Below, piece after piece: positions 34,666-43,567 of a stretch of DNA of 64,000 nt (the first letter of the stretch is position 1; each line of letters opens with the position of its first letter). The stretch lies in assembly GCF_036687315.1 (NCBI RefSeq), contig NZ_CP144683.1, positions 2,550,001-2,614,000 of the forward strand, read 5' to 3'. The notes under the pieces were generated by a model that had not been told where the DNA came from, ran no database searches, and saw nothing but the letters and a program-made list of their open reading frames with translations. Both the position numbers and the translations under genes were made by a program. Source of the stretch: Sphingopyxis sp. TUF1 (GTDB lineage Bacteria; Pseudomonadota; Alphaproteobacteria; Sphingomonadales; Sphingomonadaceae).

Positions 34666-37017
34666 ATGAAGAGTCAAAACAGATTGTGGGGCCGCGCGAG
34701 CTTGCTCTGCGGTACATTCGTAGCGAGCGCGATTTATGGGCCCGTCGCGGCGGCGCAGGCGCCGCCGGAAGACAAGATGCAAGGCATCAACGAGATCGTC
34801 GTGACCGCCCAAAAGCGCGAGCAGTCCGCCAACGATGTACCGATGTCGATCAACGCGTTTTCGGGCGATCAGCTGGACGAGCAGGGTATCGCGACCGTTG
34901 AGGATCTAACTAAGCTGGTCCCCGGTTTTAACTTTACCCGGACAAAGTTCGACAATCCCGTCTATCGCATTCGAGGGATCGGCTATCTGGAGACCTCGGT
35001 GGGTGCTCCACCTGCCGTTGCGCTCTATACCGATGAAACGCCCCTTCCTTATCCGGTCATGGGCAAGGGTGCGCTGCTTGACGTCGAGCGCGTCGAAGTT
35101 CTGAAGGGACCGCAGGGCACCCTTTATGGACAGAATTCGACCGGCGGCCTGGTAAACTTCATCGCCGCCAAGCCGACCGATAGCTTCGAGGGCGGATTGC
35201 GGGTCGGATACGCACGCTTCGGTGAGCTCACCCTGGACGGTTTTGCCAGCGCCCCGCTGTCGGATGATCTCGGCGTCCGGGTCGCGCTCAAGACTGTCCG
35301 CGGCGGCGCATGGCAGCGCAGCATCACTCGCGACGACGAGCTGGGGGACCGCGACCTTACCATCGGGCGGATACTGCTGAACTATGAGCCTACTGATCGG
35401 CTTCGTATCCTGCTCAACGTGAATGGCTGGATCGACCGGTCCGATACGCAGGCGGCCCAGCTCGTGTCGATCGCGATCGCGACGGCATCGGCGCCGTTGG
35501 CAGTTCGCAATCGCATTCTGGCGCAGCCCATCGTGACCGATGACCCGCGCGCAGCGGACTGGGATCCGACCGTGTCTTTCCAGTCGAACCAACGCTTTGG
35601 GCAGATCGCCGGCCGCGTCGAATTCGATATTTCGGACGATGTCACCCTGACATCAATCACCTCCTATAGCCATTTTAAACAGCGCGATAACCGTGACCTC
35701 GACGGCACGGCCGGCCAGAACCTGCTGCTCGTTCAACGAACCAGCATCCGCTCCTTCTATCAGGAATTGCGTATCGCGGGTGCAATGGGCGATCGTTTCA
35801 ACTGGATCGTCGGCGCCAACTACGCCAAGGACCGCCCGTTCGAGGACGCGACGATTCGTTTTGCCGACGCCAGCGTTGCCTATACCTTTGCGGCCTTCGC
35901 TCCGGGCGCCCCGCCGTTCAGCGGTGCACTGTCGCGGGGCAATCAGCGGGTTCGAACCGCGGCGGCGTTCGTGGGCGCCGAATATGCCCTTTTCGATACC
36001 TTGTCGCTCCAGGCCTCGGCTCGCTACACTTCGTCCCGCAATCATTTTGATGGCTGTACCCGCGATCTCGATGGTTCGGGCGTTCCGGGCTTCGACGGTC
36101 TGGTGCGGCGGATCAAGGGCGACGGGAACTTCATCCCGTCCACGCCCAGAGGATGTCTGACGCGCGGGCTGGACCTCAATCCGGCGCAGGAGAGCGCGGA
36201 CCTGAATGAGGACAATGTGTCGTGGCGGGTGGGTGCTACCTGGCAGCCGACCAAGGATGTCCTTGTCTATATCAACGGCAGCCGGGGCTACAAGGCCGGA
36301 AGCTTTTCAAATCTGACGGCTTCGACGATCACCCAATATCTGCCTGCGCGCCAGGAGTCGGTACTTGCTTACGAGCTTGGGACCAAGCTGACCTTTCTCG
36401 ATGGGAGACTTCAGGCGAACGCTGCGGCCTTTTACTACGATTATTCCAATAAGCAGACCCTGGCAGGCCTGGCCGATCCGCTCGGCGTTTTTCCGCCTTT
36501 GCCGACCCTTATCAATGTGCCGAAAAGCCGGGTTGCCGGCGTGGAACTCGACTTGAACTGGAATCCCGCGCCGGGGCTTCGCTTGCACGCCGGCGGATCC
36601 TACCTCGACTCCAAGATTCTCCGGGACTTTACGATTTTCAACGGCCGCACCACCATCTTTAACTGGAAAGGCTCCGAGTTCTCCGACACGCCCAAATGGT
36701 ATCTCGACTTGGGCGCTGACTATGAATGGAGCATCGGGGGGGCGTTGAAAGCCAACGTCGGAGCCGACTATGGGTTCAAATCCAGCTCCGCCTCGGTGTT
36801 TAATGCCACCCTGACATCTGCGCGGAATCCGCGCTTTTCCCAGGCCGGTGCGCGCATTGGCGTCGGGCGCGAGGATGGCGGCTGGAACATGAGTGCCTGG
36901 GTCCGCAACCTGTTCGATACGCGATACTGGACCTCGTCCTTCACACAGGGCGATACAACTACGCGCTACATGGAGCGTCCCCGGACCTATGGTCTGACGT
37001 TGTCGCTCGGATTTTAA
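34666..37017 (+). CDS. TonB-dependent outer-membrane receptor
   Basis: A 783-residue receptor with a signal peptide (residues 1-32, ending VAAAQA), a TonB box region (INEIVVTAQKRE at about 42-53), a plug domain to about 170 with ILKGPQGTLYGQNSTGG-like text (VEVLKGPQGTLYGQNSTGG), and a beta barrel ending in TYGLTLSLGF with the terminal Phe needed for assembly. GGGAGGG precedes the ATG at 34666. It imports a large or scarce substrate into the periplasm. Together with the periplasmic PQQ dehydrogenase and the Tat-exported hydrolase it suggests outer uptake and periplasmic processing. Confidence 0.92.
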   Translation: MKSQNRLWGRASLLCGTFVASAIYGPVAAAQAPPEDKMQGINEIVVTAQKREQSANDVPMSINAFSGDQLDEQGIATVEDLTKLVPGFNFTRTKFDNPVYRIRGIGYLETSVGAPPAVALYTDETPLPYPVMGKGALLDVERVEVLKGPQGTLYGQNSTGGLVNFIAAKPTDSFEGGLRVGYARFGELTLDGFASAPLSDDLGVRVALKTVRGGAWQRSITRDDELGDRDLTIGRILLNYEPTDRLRILLNVNGWIDRSDTQAAQLVSIAIATASAPLAVRNRILAQPIVTDDPRAADWDPTVSFQSNQRFGQIAGRVEFDISDDVTLTSITSYSHFKQRDNRDLDGTAGQNLLLVQRTSIRSFYQELRIAGAMGDRFNWIVGANYAKDRPFEDATIRFADASVAYTFAAFAPGAPPFSGALSRGNQRVRTAAAFVGAEYALFDTLSLQASARYTSSRNHFDGCTRDLDGSGVPGFDGLVRRIKGDGNFIPSTPRGCLTRGLDLNPAQESADLNEDNVSWRVGATWQPTKDVLVYINGSRGYKAGSFSNLTASTITQYLPARQESVLAYELGTKLTFLDGRLQANAAAFYYDYSNKQTLAGLADPLGVFPPLPTLINVPKSRVAGVELDLNWNPAPGLRLHAGGSYLDSKILRDFTIFNGRTTIFNWKGSEFSDTPKWYLDLGADYEWSIGGALKANVGADYGFKSSSASVFNATLTSARNPRFSQAGARIGVGREDGGWNMSAWVRNLFDTRYWTSSFTQGDTTTRYMERPRTYGLTLSLGF

Positions 37018-37125
37018 TGACGCGGGCAAAACTTGCCAACTCTGAGCCGGGTTGGTGGACTAAGGGTGCGCGCATCGTCGCTGGAGGAACACCCAGCGAC
37101 GCGTGCAAGATAGGGAGAAGGCGAC

Positions 37126-38529
37126 ATGTTCGCGGGTAAAATCTGGAAATTGAACGCCACGGACATCGCGGCTGCCGTGAAACGTGGCGACATATCGGCC
37201 ATTGAGGCTGTCGATGCGCATTTAGAGCGCATCGCGTCGGTCAATCCGAAGGTCAATGCCGCGACACAGGTGATGGCGCAATCCGCCCGGGCCGCTGCGT
37301 CCCAGGTCGACGCAGATCGGAAAGCCGGCAAACCGCTCGGCGCGCTCGCCGGTGTCCCGTTCACGGTGAAGGAGTCGCTCGATGTTGCGGGCGCCGCGAC
37401 AACCCTCGGCGTGCCGGCCCTCAAGAACGCGATCGCAGCGGAAGACGCGATCGTGGTGGAGCGCTTGCGCAGGGCTGGCGCCATTCCGATCGCGCACACA
37501 AATCTGCCCGATTTGAGCCTGCGATTTCACACGTCCAGCCAGCTTTACGGCGCGACGATCAACCCTTGGGACAGCGGACGCTCTCCAGGCGGCTCGAGCG
37601 GCGGCGATGGCGTCGCCGTCGGCACGGGCATGGCGCCGATCGCTCTGGGTACCGACGCAGGCGGTTCGGTACGCTTGCCCGCGGCTTTCGCTGGCGTAAC
37701 CGCGCTTAAACCCGGCTTTGGCCGTTTGCCCTCGCTCAGAGGGCCGAGTGTCACGCTGGCGACCCAGCTCTTTCCCGTGGACGGGCCGCTTGCACGGTCC
37801 GTTGGCGATCTGCGCGCGGTCTTCCCGCTGCTTGCCGGGCCCGACACGCGTGATCCGCGAGTGGCTGATGTCGAGCTTTGGCCGCCGGTTCCCAAACAGC
37901 CGATGCGGGTTGGACTGGTGGTCGATCCGGACGGGCAGGGCGTGGACCCGGCTGTCAAGGCAGCGGTCGAGCAGGCGGCCAAGGCTCTCGCGAGCGCTGG
38001 CTATGAGGTGGAGCCAGTGGAACTTCCTCATGCGGCCGAAGCGCTCGATCTTTATGGTCGCATGATCCTGACCGAGTTCAATCTCATCTGGCCCCGGCTC
38101 AGCGCTCTGCTCCAACCCAACGGGCAACGATACATCAAGCTGTTCATGGACGAGCGCAAACCGGCAACTCTCGAGGAATATGTCGGATTCACCGCCCGCC
38201 GGTTCAGCATCATGCAGGAATGGGCCGAACTGTTCGACCGCTTCCCGGTTATTCTCGGACCCAATTTCACCGAGCAGGCCGTGGAGCCGGACTTTGATGT
38301 GAAGACCCCCGAATCTTTTCGCTTCGTACAAAAGGGCATGCGGCTCGACAGCATCACCTCCTTCATGGGGGTTCCCTCGGTCGCGGTGCCGGCCGGCATC
38401 ACGCAAGGTCTGCCGCAGAGTGTCCAGGTAATCGGACGCCCCTACCGCGAGGACCTTTGCCTGCTTGTCGCCGAAACGTTGGAAAAGCACTTCGGGCGCA
38501 TCACGCCCATCGATCCGAGAGGCAAATGA
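37126..38529 (+). CDS. Amidase signature family enzyme
   Basis: A 467-residue amidase. The Ser-cisSer-Lys triad is visible: Lys in FTVKESLD (about residue 83), the cis-Ser in SPGGSSGGD (about 155-163), and the nucleophilic Ser in TDAGGSVRLPA (about 176-186). It hydrolyses an amide or ester. GGGAGAAGG precedes the ATG. It ends overlapping the alpha/beta hydrolase start (ATGA), so both are one unit, 108 bp after the TonB receptor. There is no clear signal peptide, so it is probably cytosolic. The substrate cannot be read from sequence. Confidence 0.88.
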   Translation: MFAGKIWKLNATDIAAAVKRGDISAIEAVDAHLERIASVNPKVNAATQVMAQSARAAASQVDADRKAGKPLGALAGVPFTVKESLDVAGAATTLGVPALKNAIAAEDAIVVERLRRAGAIPIAHTNLPDLSLRFHTSSQLYGATINPWDSGRSPGGSSGGDGVAVGTGMAPIALGTDAGGSVRLPAAFAGVTALKPGFGRLPSLRGPSVTLATQLFPVDGPLARSVGDLRAVFPLLAGPDTRDPRVADVELWPPVPKQPMRVGLVVDPDGQGVDPAVKAAVEQAAKALASAGYEVEPVELPHAAEALDLYGRMILTEFNLIWPRLSALLQPNGQRYIKLFMDERKPATLEEYVGFTARRFSIMQEWAELFDRFPVILGPNFTEQAVEPDFDVKTPESFRFVQKGMRLDSITSFMGVPSVAVPAGITQGLPQSVQVIGRPYREDLCLLVAETLEKHFGRITPIDPRGK

Positions 38530-39476
38530 TGGGCGCGGCCCTTCCCATCGATCGCCGCAAGTTCTTGGCCGGCGGCGCCGCGGCAGGGATGATTACGCTG
38601 TCGCCGCTATCCGCGCGTGAGGCCGTTACGAGCCAATGGGCCGACATCGGCGGTCACAAGCTGCACTATGTTGCCGCGGGCAGCGGCCCGTTGGTGATCC
38701 TTATCCATGGCTGGGCGGACACGCACCGGACGTGGGAGCGGCAGCTTCCGGTGTTGGCAGCGGCCGGCTTCCGAGCTGTCGCCGTCGACTTACCCGGCTG
38801 CGGCCTTAGCAGCGCGGGCTCCGTATCACCGCTCGATCCCCCGGCATTAATTGCGGCGCTGATCGGATCGACGGGCTATTCAGAGGCTGCGGTAATCGGG
38901 CACAACCTGGGCGGCGAGATTGCACGTGAGCTTGCCCTGCGATATTCAGACCAGGTCAGCAAGCTTGCTCTGATCGGCTCCGTTCCAGTAGCCTGGGCAG
39001 GCGACGACGCGTTTCTCGCGCATGTTCGGAGCGAAAGCTTCGCTGCGAAGGCGAATGCCGACTCGGCCTGGGGCGTCGCCTTCTTTCAGCATCACCTCGA
39101 CACGGTCCATGATCGGGCGGACGTGATTTCCCGGTCCCTGCGCCCAGGCGAGGTTAGTGCCATGCCACACCGAAACGTCGGTGCGCATGCGCAGCACTGC
39201 TACCAATCCTATGGCCGGACCGGCTTTGCTTCGCTTCGCCTGATGGCGTCCCGCGTCGCAGATGGTTCAGAAGCCAAGGTCGCTGCTTTGCCTCAGCCAG
39301 TCATGGTGATGCTGGGAGAATTCTGCCCGCTGAATATATTTTCTCACCCGGGCGCGGTGGGGGAGGATGCTCCGCGCCTTGACAGCTGGCATGTCGTTGC
39401 CGGTGCCAATCATTACGTTCATCGCCAGAAACCCGGCCCCGTGAATCAAGCGATTGTTGGATTTCTCCGCTCGTGA
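38526..39476 (+). CDS. Tat-exported alpha/beta hydrolase with Asn at nucleophile position
   Basis: A 316-residue alpha/beta hydrolase of the epoxide hydrolase/dehalogenase group. A twin-arginine signal (DRRKFLAGGAAAGMI, about 9-23) precedes the fold. Oxyanion-hole text LIHGWADTHRTW lies at about 59-70. The nucleophile elbow reads VIGHNLGGE at about 121-129: where Ser or Asp is expected there is Asn. The general acid/base region has GANHYVHRQKPG near 298-309, with a usable His. The start overlaps the amidase stop. Asn could be deamidated, could mark a non-hydrolytic relative, or could make the enzyme inactive. Confidence 0.82.
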   Translation: MMGAALPIDRRKFLAGGAAAGMITLSPLSAREAVTSQWADIGGHKLHYVAAGSGPLVILIHGWADTHRTWERQLPVLAAAGFRAVAVDLPGCGLSSAGSVSPLDPPALIAALIGSTGYSEAAVIGHNLGGEIARELALRYSDQVSKLALIGSVPVAWAGDDAFLAHVRSESFAAKANADSAWGVAFFQHHLDTVHDRADVISRSLRPGEVSAMPHRNVGAHAQHCYQSYGRTGFASLRLMASRVADGSEAKVAALPQPVMVMLGEFCPLNIFSHPGAVGEDAPRLDSWHVVAGANHYVHRQKPGPVNQAIVGFLRS

Positions 39477-39859
39477 AATGCGTCCCGCGTCCGTGGGGCG
39501 TCAGCCATTGTCGCCGGGCGCGAGAACGAGGCGTGTGAGCCTTGCTCATCGCGAATGGTATCTCGCGGGACCGGGCGCCAAGTGGTGCGCGACATCGCCA
39601 TCCTAGCGCGGCCCCTCTCCGTCACACTTCTCTGGTGACGTGCCGATGCAGTAATCGACAACAAGCTGTGCGTCGCAGCCCGAGGCTCTATTACGATCCG
39701 CAGCCCGCCGCTCGGGCGGCACGTGCCAAAACCATTCAGGATCCTGCGCAGTCCAGCTGGCGTGATTTCGTTGGTGCTATGGAGTGGATATTGCGGAACG
39801 TCTTCGTATAGCCGATACGATCAGACCGTAAACTTCCATCCGATGATAAGTGACCTTAC
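39477..39859 (+). other. Intergenic region before second TetR gene
   Basis: About 380 bases without a supported gene. Near the right end GTAT and ATAC form a small inverted repeat (CGTAT, five bases, ATACG around 39805-39820) that might be an autoregulatory site for the TetR gene. It does not match motif A. Confidence 0.35.
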
Positions 39860-40570
39860 ATGACCCGCATTTCCGAGCAAAAGTCACCACGGCGCAAACG
39901 ATTGACCCGCGAGGAAAGTCGCGAACAAACGCGGTCACTCATTTTGGAGGCTGCGACCGAGCTCTTTATGGAGCGAGGCGTAAGCGGGACCTCGGTTGAG
40001 CAAATTGCTGAGCGCGCCGGTTTCACGCGGGGCGCATTTTACAGCAATTACGAAGACAAGCACGCGCTCGTTGTGGAGTTGCTGAAACGCCGCCAAGCAG
40101 CCCCAAGTGTCAATTTGAACAATTTCCGCGATGAGCTAGGCGCATGGCACCGACGCCGCGAGGAAAATTTGGCCGGTTGGTTCACGTTGAGGGTCGAACT
40201 TATTCTTTACGCGCTGCGCAACCCGGAAGTTCGCGAGCTTCTAGCCGGTCGGGAGCGCGACGTGTGGTCCACCCTCTCGCGCGGCATCGAGAGCGAGATC
40301 ACGAATGCCGGCAAGCCATTGGCCGGCCAGGCAAGGTTGCTGGGTCTGATATTGCATGCCCTCGATGACGGCCTCTTCATTCAACGACTGCTCCGCCCTG
40401 AGGATGTGACGGAGAAAGATATAGGGGCGGCCGTGGAGACATTGCTGCGCTCGTGGGGCATTGCCCCGGAAAACGAGGCGCAGGCGAAACCGCTCGACGA
40501 AAATGCGCGCTCCGAAATCAGAAAATCGCCCTCTGCGAAACCGACTGCGGCGGTGAAAAAGAGGGCCTAG
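39860..40570 (+). CDS. TetR-family repressor (paralogue 2)
   Basis: A 236-residue TetR regulator highly similar to the one at 29244-30008. Shared stretches include RRKRLTREESREQTR, EQIAERAGFTRGAFYSNY and RREENLAGWFTLR. The recognition helix (TRGAFYSNYEDKH) is nearly the same, so both could bind the same operators. The ligand-binding half differs moderately and the tail (NEAQAKPLDENARSE onward) is unrelated. It lies at the right end of the catabolic island on the plus strand. It may respond to a different ligand than its paralogue. Confidence 0.88.
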   Translation: MTRISEQKSPRRKRLTREESREQTRSLILEAATELFMERGVSGTSVEQIAERAGFTRGAFYSNYEDKHALVVELLKRRQAAPSVNLNNFRDELGAWHRRREENLAGWFTLRVELILYALRNPEVRELLAGRERDVWSTLSRGIESEITNAGKPLAGQARLLGLILHALDDGLFIQRLLRPEDVTEKDIGAAVETLLRSWGIAPENEAQAKPLDENARSEIRKSPSAKPTAAVKKRA

Positions 40571-41133
40571 TCGGCGCCGCCCGTTCACCGCAGCCGGGCA
40601 ACCGCGAGACAGTTGATAGACAAACAGGGAGTGATCTGGCGCGATACCCAGCGCGCGACGCAAAAGCTTCCTTCGCTTTTGACGCGCCGCAGGCAATCCG
40701 TTTCAACATCGAACAGGGCGGTGGACTTCCTTCTGCCCGGGCCCGTTCGGCGGTGTTGCTTGATCACCTGCCGAGCCGCAATCTCGCTAAACACGCCTGC
40801 CGATAAGGTCGACAGTTCCGGTGCGATGCGCATCGGTCACGGGATTCGACGCTGTCGATCCCGACGAGATCAACGGCTGGGAGAATGACATCGGCTTTCC
40901 GCTCGCCTTTAATGGCCAGCTTTCCTACCACCGGGCGCTTACCGGATGGGCGCATCATCTTGGCGCGTGTCTTGTGCGACCGCATCGGAATCGGGCTCCG
41001 TGCGGTTTCGGAGGCGTTCGTTCTTCAGAAACCCGCGCATATTCCTAACCAGCGACCTCTTTTCGCTCGCGATCCTTAGATTGACTGCCCGATAGGGGTG
41101 TCCGGCTGCGCCTCTAACACGACTGCGAAGAGG
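40571..41133 (+). other. Intergenic stretch at island boundary, no gene seen
   Basis: About 560 bases after the TetR gene with only short open frames in several frames. None has a motif I recognise. The lack of frame continuity suggests decayed coding sequence, which would fit the broken hydrolase next to it. Confidence 0.35.
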
Positions 41134-41834
41134 CTAACGGGAACAACAATCTTCGTCTCGTGCCGGAGCAGCGAGAAACCGCTGCGTGGCGGCGTAAAGG
41201 TCGTCCTTGCCGCGTTCCAGGTGCATGAGATGCGTGGCCCGCGGAACTTTGACCATTTCCACGCGCTCGGCGTTTGTGAGCTGATCTCTCAGCCATTTCA
41301 TGTCGGGATCCGGGCTCGTTGTGTCCCATTCTCCGCGGATAATCATTGTTTGCGCGCGAATATCTTGGGGAGAATAGGGAAGTCTCCCTCCCCAGGCCGC
41401 CTCGATGTCAGCCGAAGGTCCCCCGGGGACCTTGACGGCGTATGGCGCGCGGGTTCTGCTTTCCGGATCGGAATTAAGATAGGCACCGCCCAAGCCGGGA
41501 AATATTTCTCGAGCAGAACCCCCGGTTCGCCCAGAGGGACGGCCCGGACAAAACGCGCATGCTGCTGGGCTACGGTTACCAACTCCCAGGCCGGTGCCGT
41601 CTCCGCTGGCGATCCGTTTCTTACCCCGATTGGTCCGAAAAGTACGAGCCTGCGAACCAGGCCGGGGTGCTTGCCCGCGAAGAGTCCGGCGGGAATAGTT
41701 CCCCAGGAGTGAGCGATGATGTCGACCGAACGGGCTCCTGTAGAACGGATGATGAAGCGTACAGCCCGCTCTATTTGCGCTGCCGCTTCCGGCGCACGGC
41801 CAAGGGGTTTCCCGGACTGTGTGACGTCCGACAT
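41134..41834 (-). pseudogene. Broken alpha/beta hydrolase (N-truncated and frameshifted)
   Basis: Two minus-strand reading frames together encode the back two thirds of an alpha/beta hydrolase. The upstream part (from 41834) has the nucleophile elbow VDIIAHSWGTIPAG. Its homology stops after LLEKYFPAWA; the family-like text resumes in another frame as GGAYLNSDPESR near 41487, then gives the acid (RGEWDTTSP) and the His (ATHLMHLE). A small indel near 41475-41495 explains the shift. The first 80-90 residues with the oxyanion hole are missing: the MFS stop lies immediately upstream. The gene is almost certainly non-functional, unless the shift is a sequencing error. Confidence 0.75.
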
Positions 41835-41842
41835 TTCTTTCG

Positions 41843-43003
41843 TCAGGCGGGATCTCGCTGCTTGCGGAGAAGATGAGGAATTTGCGTCGAAATTATCGCA
41901 GCGCTTGCAAACACCATCGCGGTACAGGCCACGATAACCAGCGTCAGGCTGTGGGGCGCAAGTGTCTCGCCCGCGATGGTCGGGATAACGGCGACGCCGG
42001 CGAACTGCGCCGTTGAGCTATAGGCATATGCTCTTTTCTCGGGATCGAGATGCACCAACACGCCCGTGAAGGCGGGAGCACCCAGAGCGAAAAACAGTCC
42101 GAATGAAAAGGCCAGATATTCTGAGCTGGGCGCCTGCAGCCAGGCAGTGCTCGTCCCGCCAAGGGCAAGGATGATCGCCAATAGCCGAAGCCAGGACAAA
42201 CGGCCGTCCGCGATAAACGTACCAGCGACCGACCCGAATATTTGCCCGAGAAGCGCAAGACTGAGGAGGTGCGCGCCGTCGCTGTGCGAAACACCTTGGC
42301 CGTGCATCCACAGCTCGAGATAGGCCCATGCGCCCCCGGCACCGCCGATGCAGAGGAAGGCCGCCACAAGGCCCAGCAATCCACGACCGGCGGGGAGACC
42401 CTGAATTGTCCCACTGTCGGCGTGGAGCGCGGAGAAACGGGCCGGAAAAAAGGGAATGATCGCAATCGTGATAATTCCCATCAAGGCTAGCGCCAACTGG
42501 ATTTGGGCCCCATCCGAGCCAGGCGCATAGATGGCGAACCACCGCATGACGGCAAACTGGGTTATCGACTGCCCGAACAGATAGATGCCGGCCCAAGCGC
42601 CAATTCGGTTCGTGCGCGCAATCGCGCTGGCTGCGACCCCCACGAGGAGGCCGGCACCCGAACCCGCAATGGTGCGAAACAGGAAAAGAAGTTCGGTATC
42701 ACCCGGTTTGGCGACGAGCAGGTTGCCGCAGCACAACAGGAACACGCCGACCAGCGCGATCGGCCTTACGCCGGGTTTGCGAAGCATCAGTACGCCCGCG
42801 CCGCTTCCGAGGGTGATCGCGAGCAATTCAATGGCTCCGAGCAGACCAAGGCGCTGCGCTGAAATCGTCCCCTCGGAGACATAGGCCGAGTAAAGCAAGG
42901 GCATAAGTCCCATCACCACCAGCGCGAGCGTACCGGCTGCGACGCAGGCTGCCACCCGCGCGATTGCTATCGGGGGCGGCGCGCCCATGGTTTCATCGGC
43001 CAT
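41843..43003 (-). CDS. MFS transporter
   Basis: A 386-residue carrier with 12 predicted membrane spans. Visible spans include ACVAAGTLALVVMGLMPLL, LLGAIELLAITLGSGAGVLML and LGLLGLVAAFLCIGGAGG-like text. The family motif between spans 2 and 3 is weak (RKPGVRPIALVG). It resembles small sphingomonad MFS proteins near aromatic or steroid genes. It lies 8 bp before the broken hydrolase. A copy of operator motif B (43132-43148) sits about 130 bp upstream. Confidence 0.8.
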   Translation of the reverse strand: MADETMGAPPPIAIARVAACVAAGTLALVVMGLMPLLYSAYVSEGTISAQRLGLLGAIELLAITLGSGAGVLMLRKPGVRPIALVGVFLLCCGNLLVAKPGDTELLFLFRTIAGSGAGLLVGVAASAIARTNRIGAWAGIYLFGQSITQFAVMRWFAIYAPGSDGAQIQLALALMGIITIAIIPFFPARFSALHADSGTIQGLPAGRGLLGLVAAFLCIGGAGGAWAYLELWMHGQGVSHSDGAHLLSLALLGQIFGSVAGTFIADGRLSWLRLLAIILALGGTSTAWLQAPSSEYLAFSFGLFFALGAPAFTGVLVHLDPEKRAYAYSSTAQFAGVAVIPTIAGETLAPHSLTLVIVACTAMVFASAAIISTQIPHLLRKQRDPA

Positions 43004-43567
43004 CTGGCTGAGGCTTTCTTTCTCGTGCGGCCGCGTTGCCGTCCAACTCGCTCGGGAGCCCGTGCGGTGGAACGTTGCGATTACCGATCCACCCGCCAGA
43101 GAGCCGAAGCGAATCAGCTTTCATTATTCCTAATGGTAGGTAAATAAGCTGGCTTCCGCAATCGTCGGAATCGTCGCCCTTTATGCGGGCATCGGCGGGG
43201 TTTTCGTCGGTACGGGGAGGGTGCAGCAGAAACTCTACCGCTCAGCGGGCAGCCTGTGGCTATAGATGTCTCGCGCGGCGGTGTGTTCGCCGAATTGGAC
43301 GGAGATCGGTTCGCCAGCTTGCTCCGCGCGGCATCAGGGCTAATTTCGGTCACCATGCTTTCACAGGTCGAGTGGAAGATTACGACGCGGCGGAACAGGC
43401 CGCTGGCGCGGCGCTTGCGCACCGTGTCCAGTTGGCGATCGCTCTTGCGGCGGCAAGATGGCGCCGCTCACCCTACCACGCGTCGAACGGCGCCGGCGGG
43501 ACACCCAAGCCAGCGACGCGCGCAGTCCGGCCGCCGGAAGTCGCGCTGTCCTCCCGCTACCAGCCGC
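43004..43567 (+). other. Intergenic region with one operator motif B copy
   Basis: About 560 bases with no convincing gene. Overlapping frames on the plus strand have mixed composition and no motifs. The region probably carries the promoter for the minus-strand MFS gene on its left. Confidence 0.4.
43132..43148. promoter_or_regulatory. Operator motif B, site 4
   Basis: On the minus strand this reads CTTATTTACCTACCATT, sharing TTTACCTACCA with the site before the TonB receptor at 53961. The second half of the palindrome is poor. It lies about 130 bp upstream of the MFS gene. Confidence 0.45.

Noticed and set aside
40571-41133. Insertion sequence remnant at the island junction
   Set aside because: No transposase motif, terminal inverted repeat or target duplication could be found by eye.
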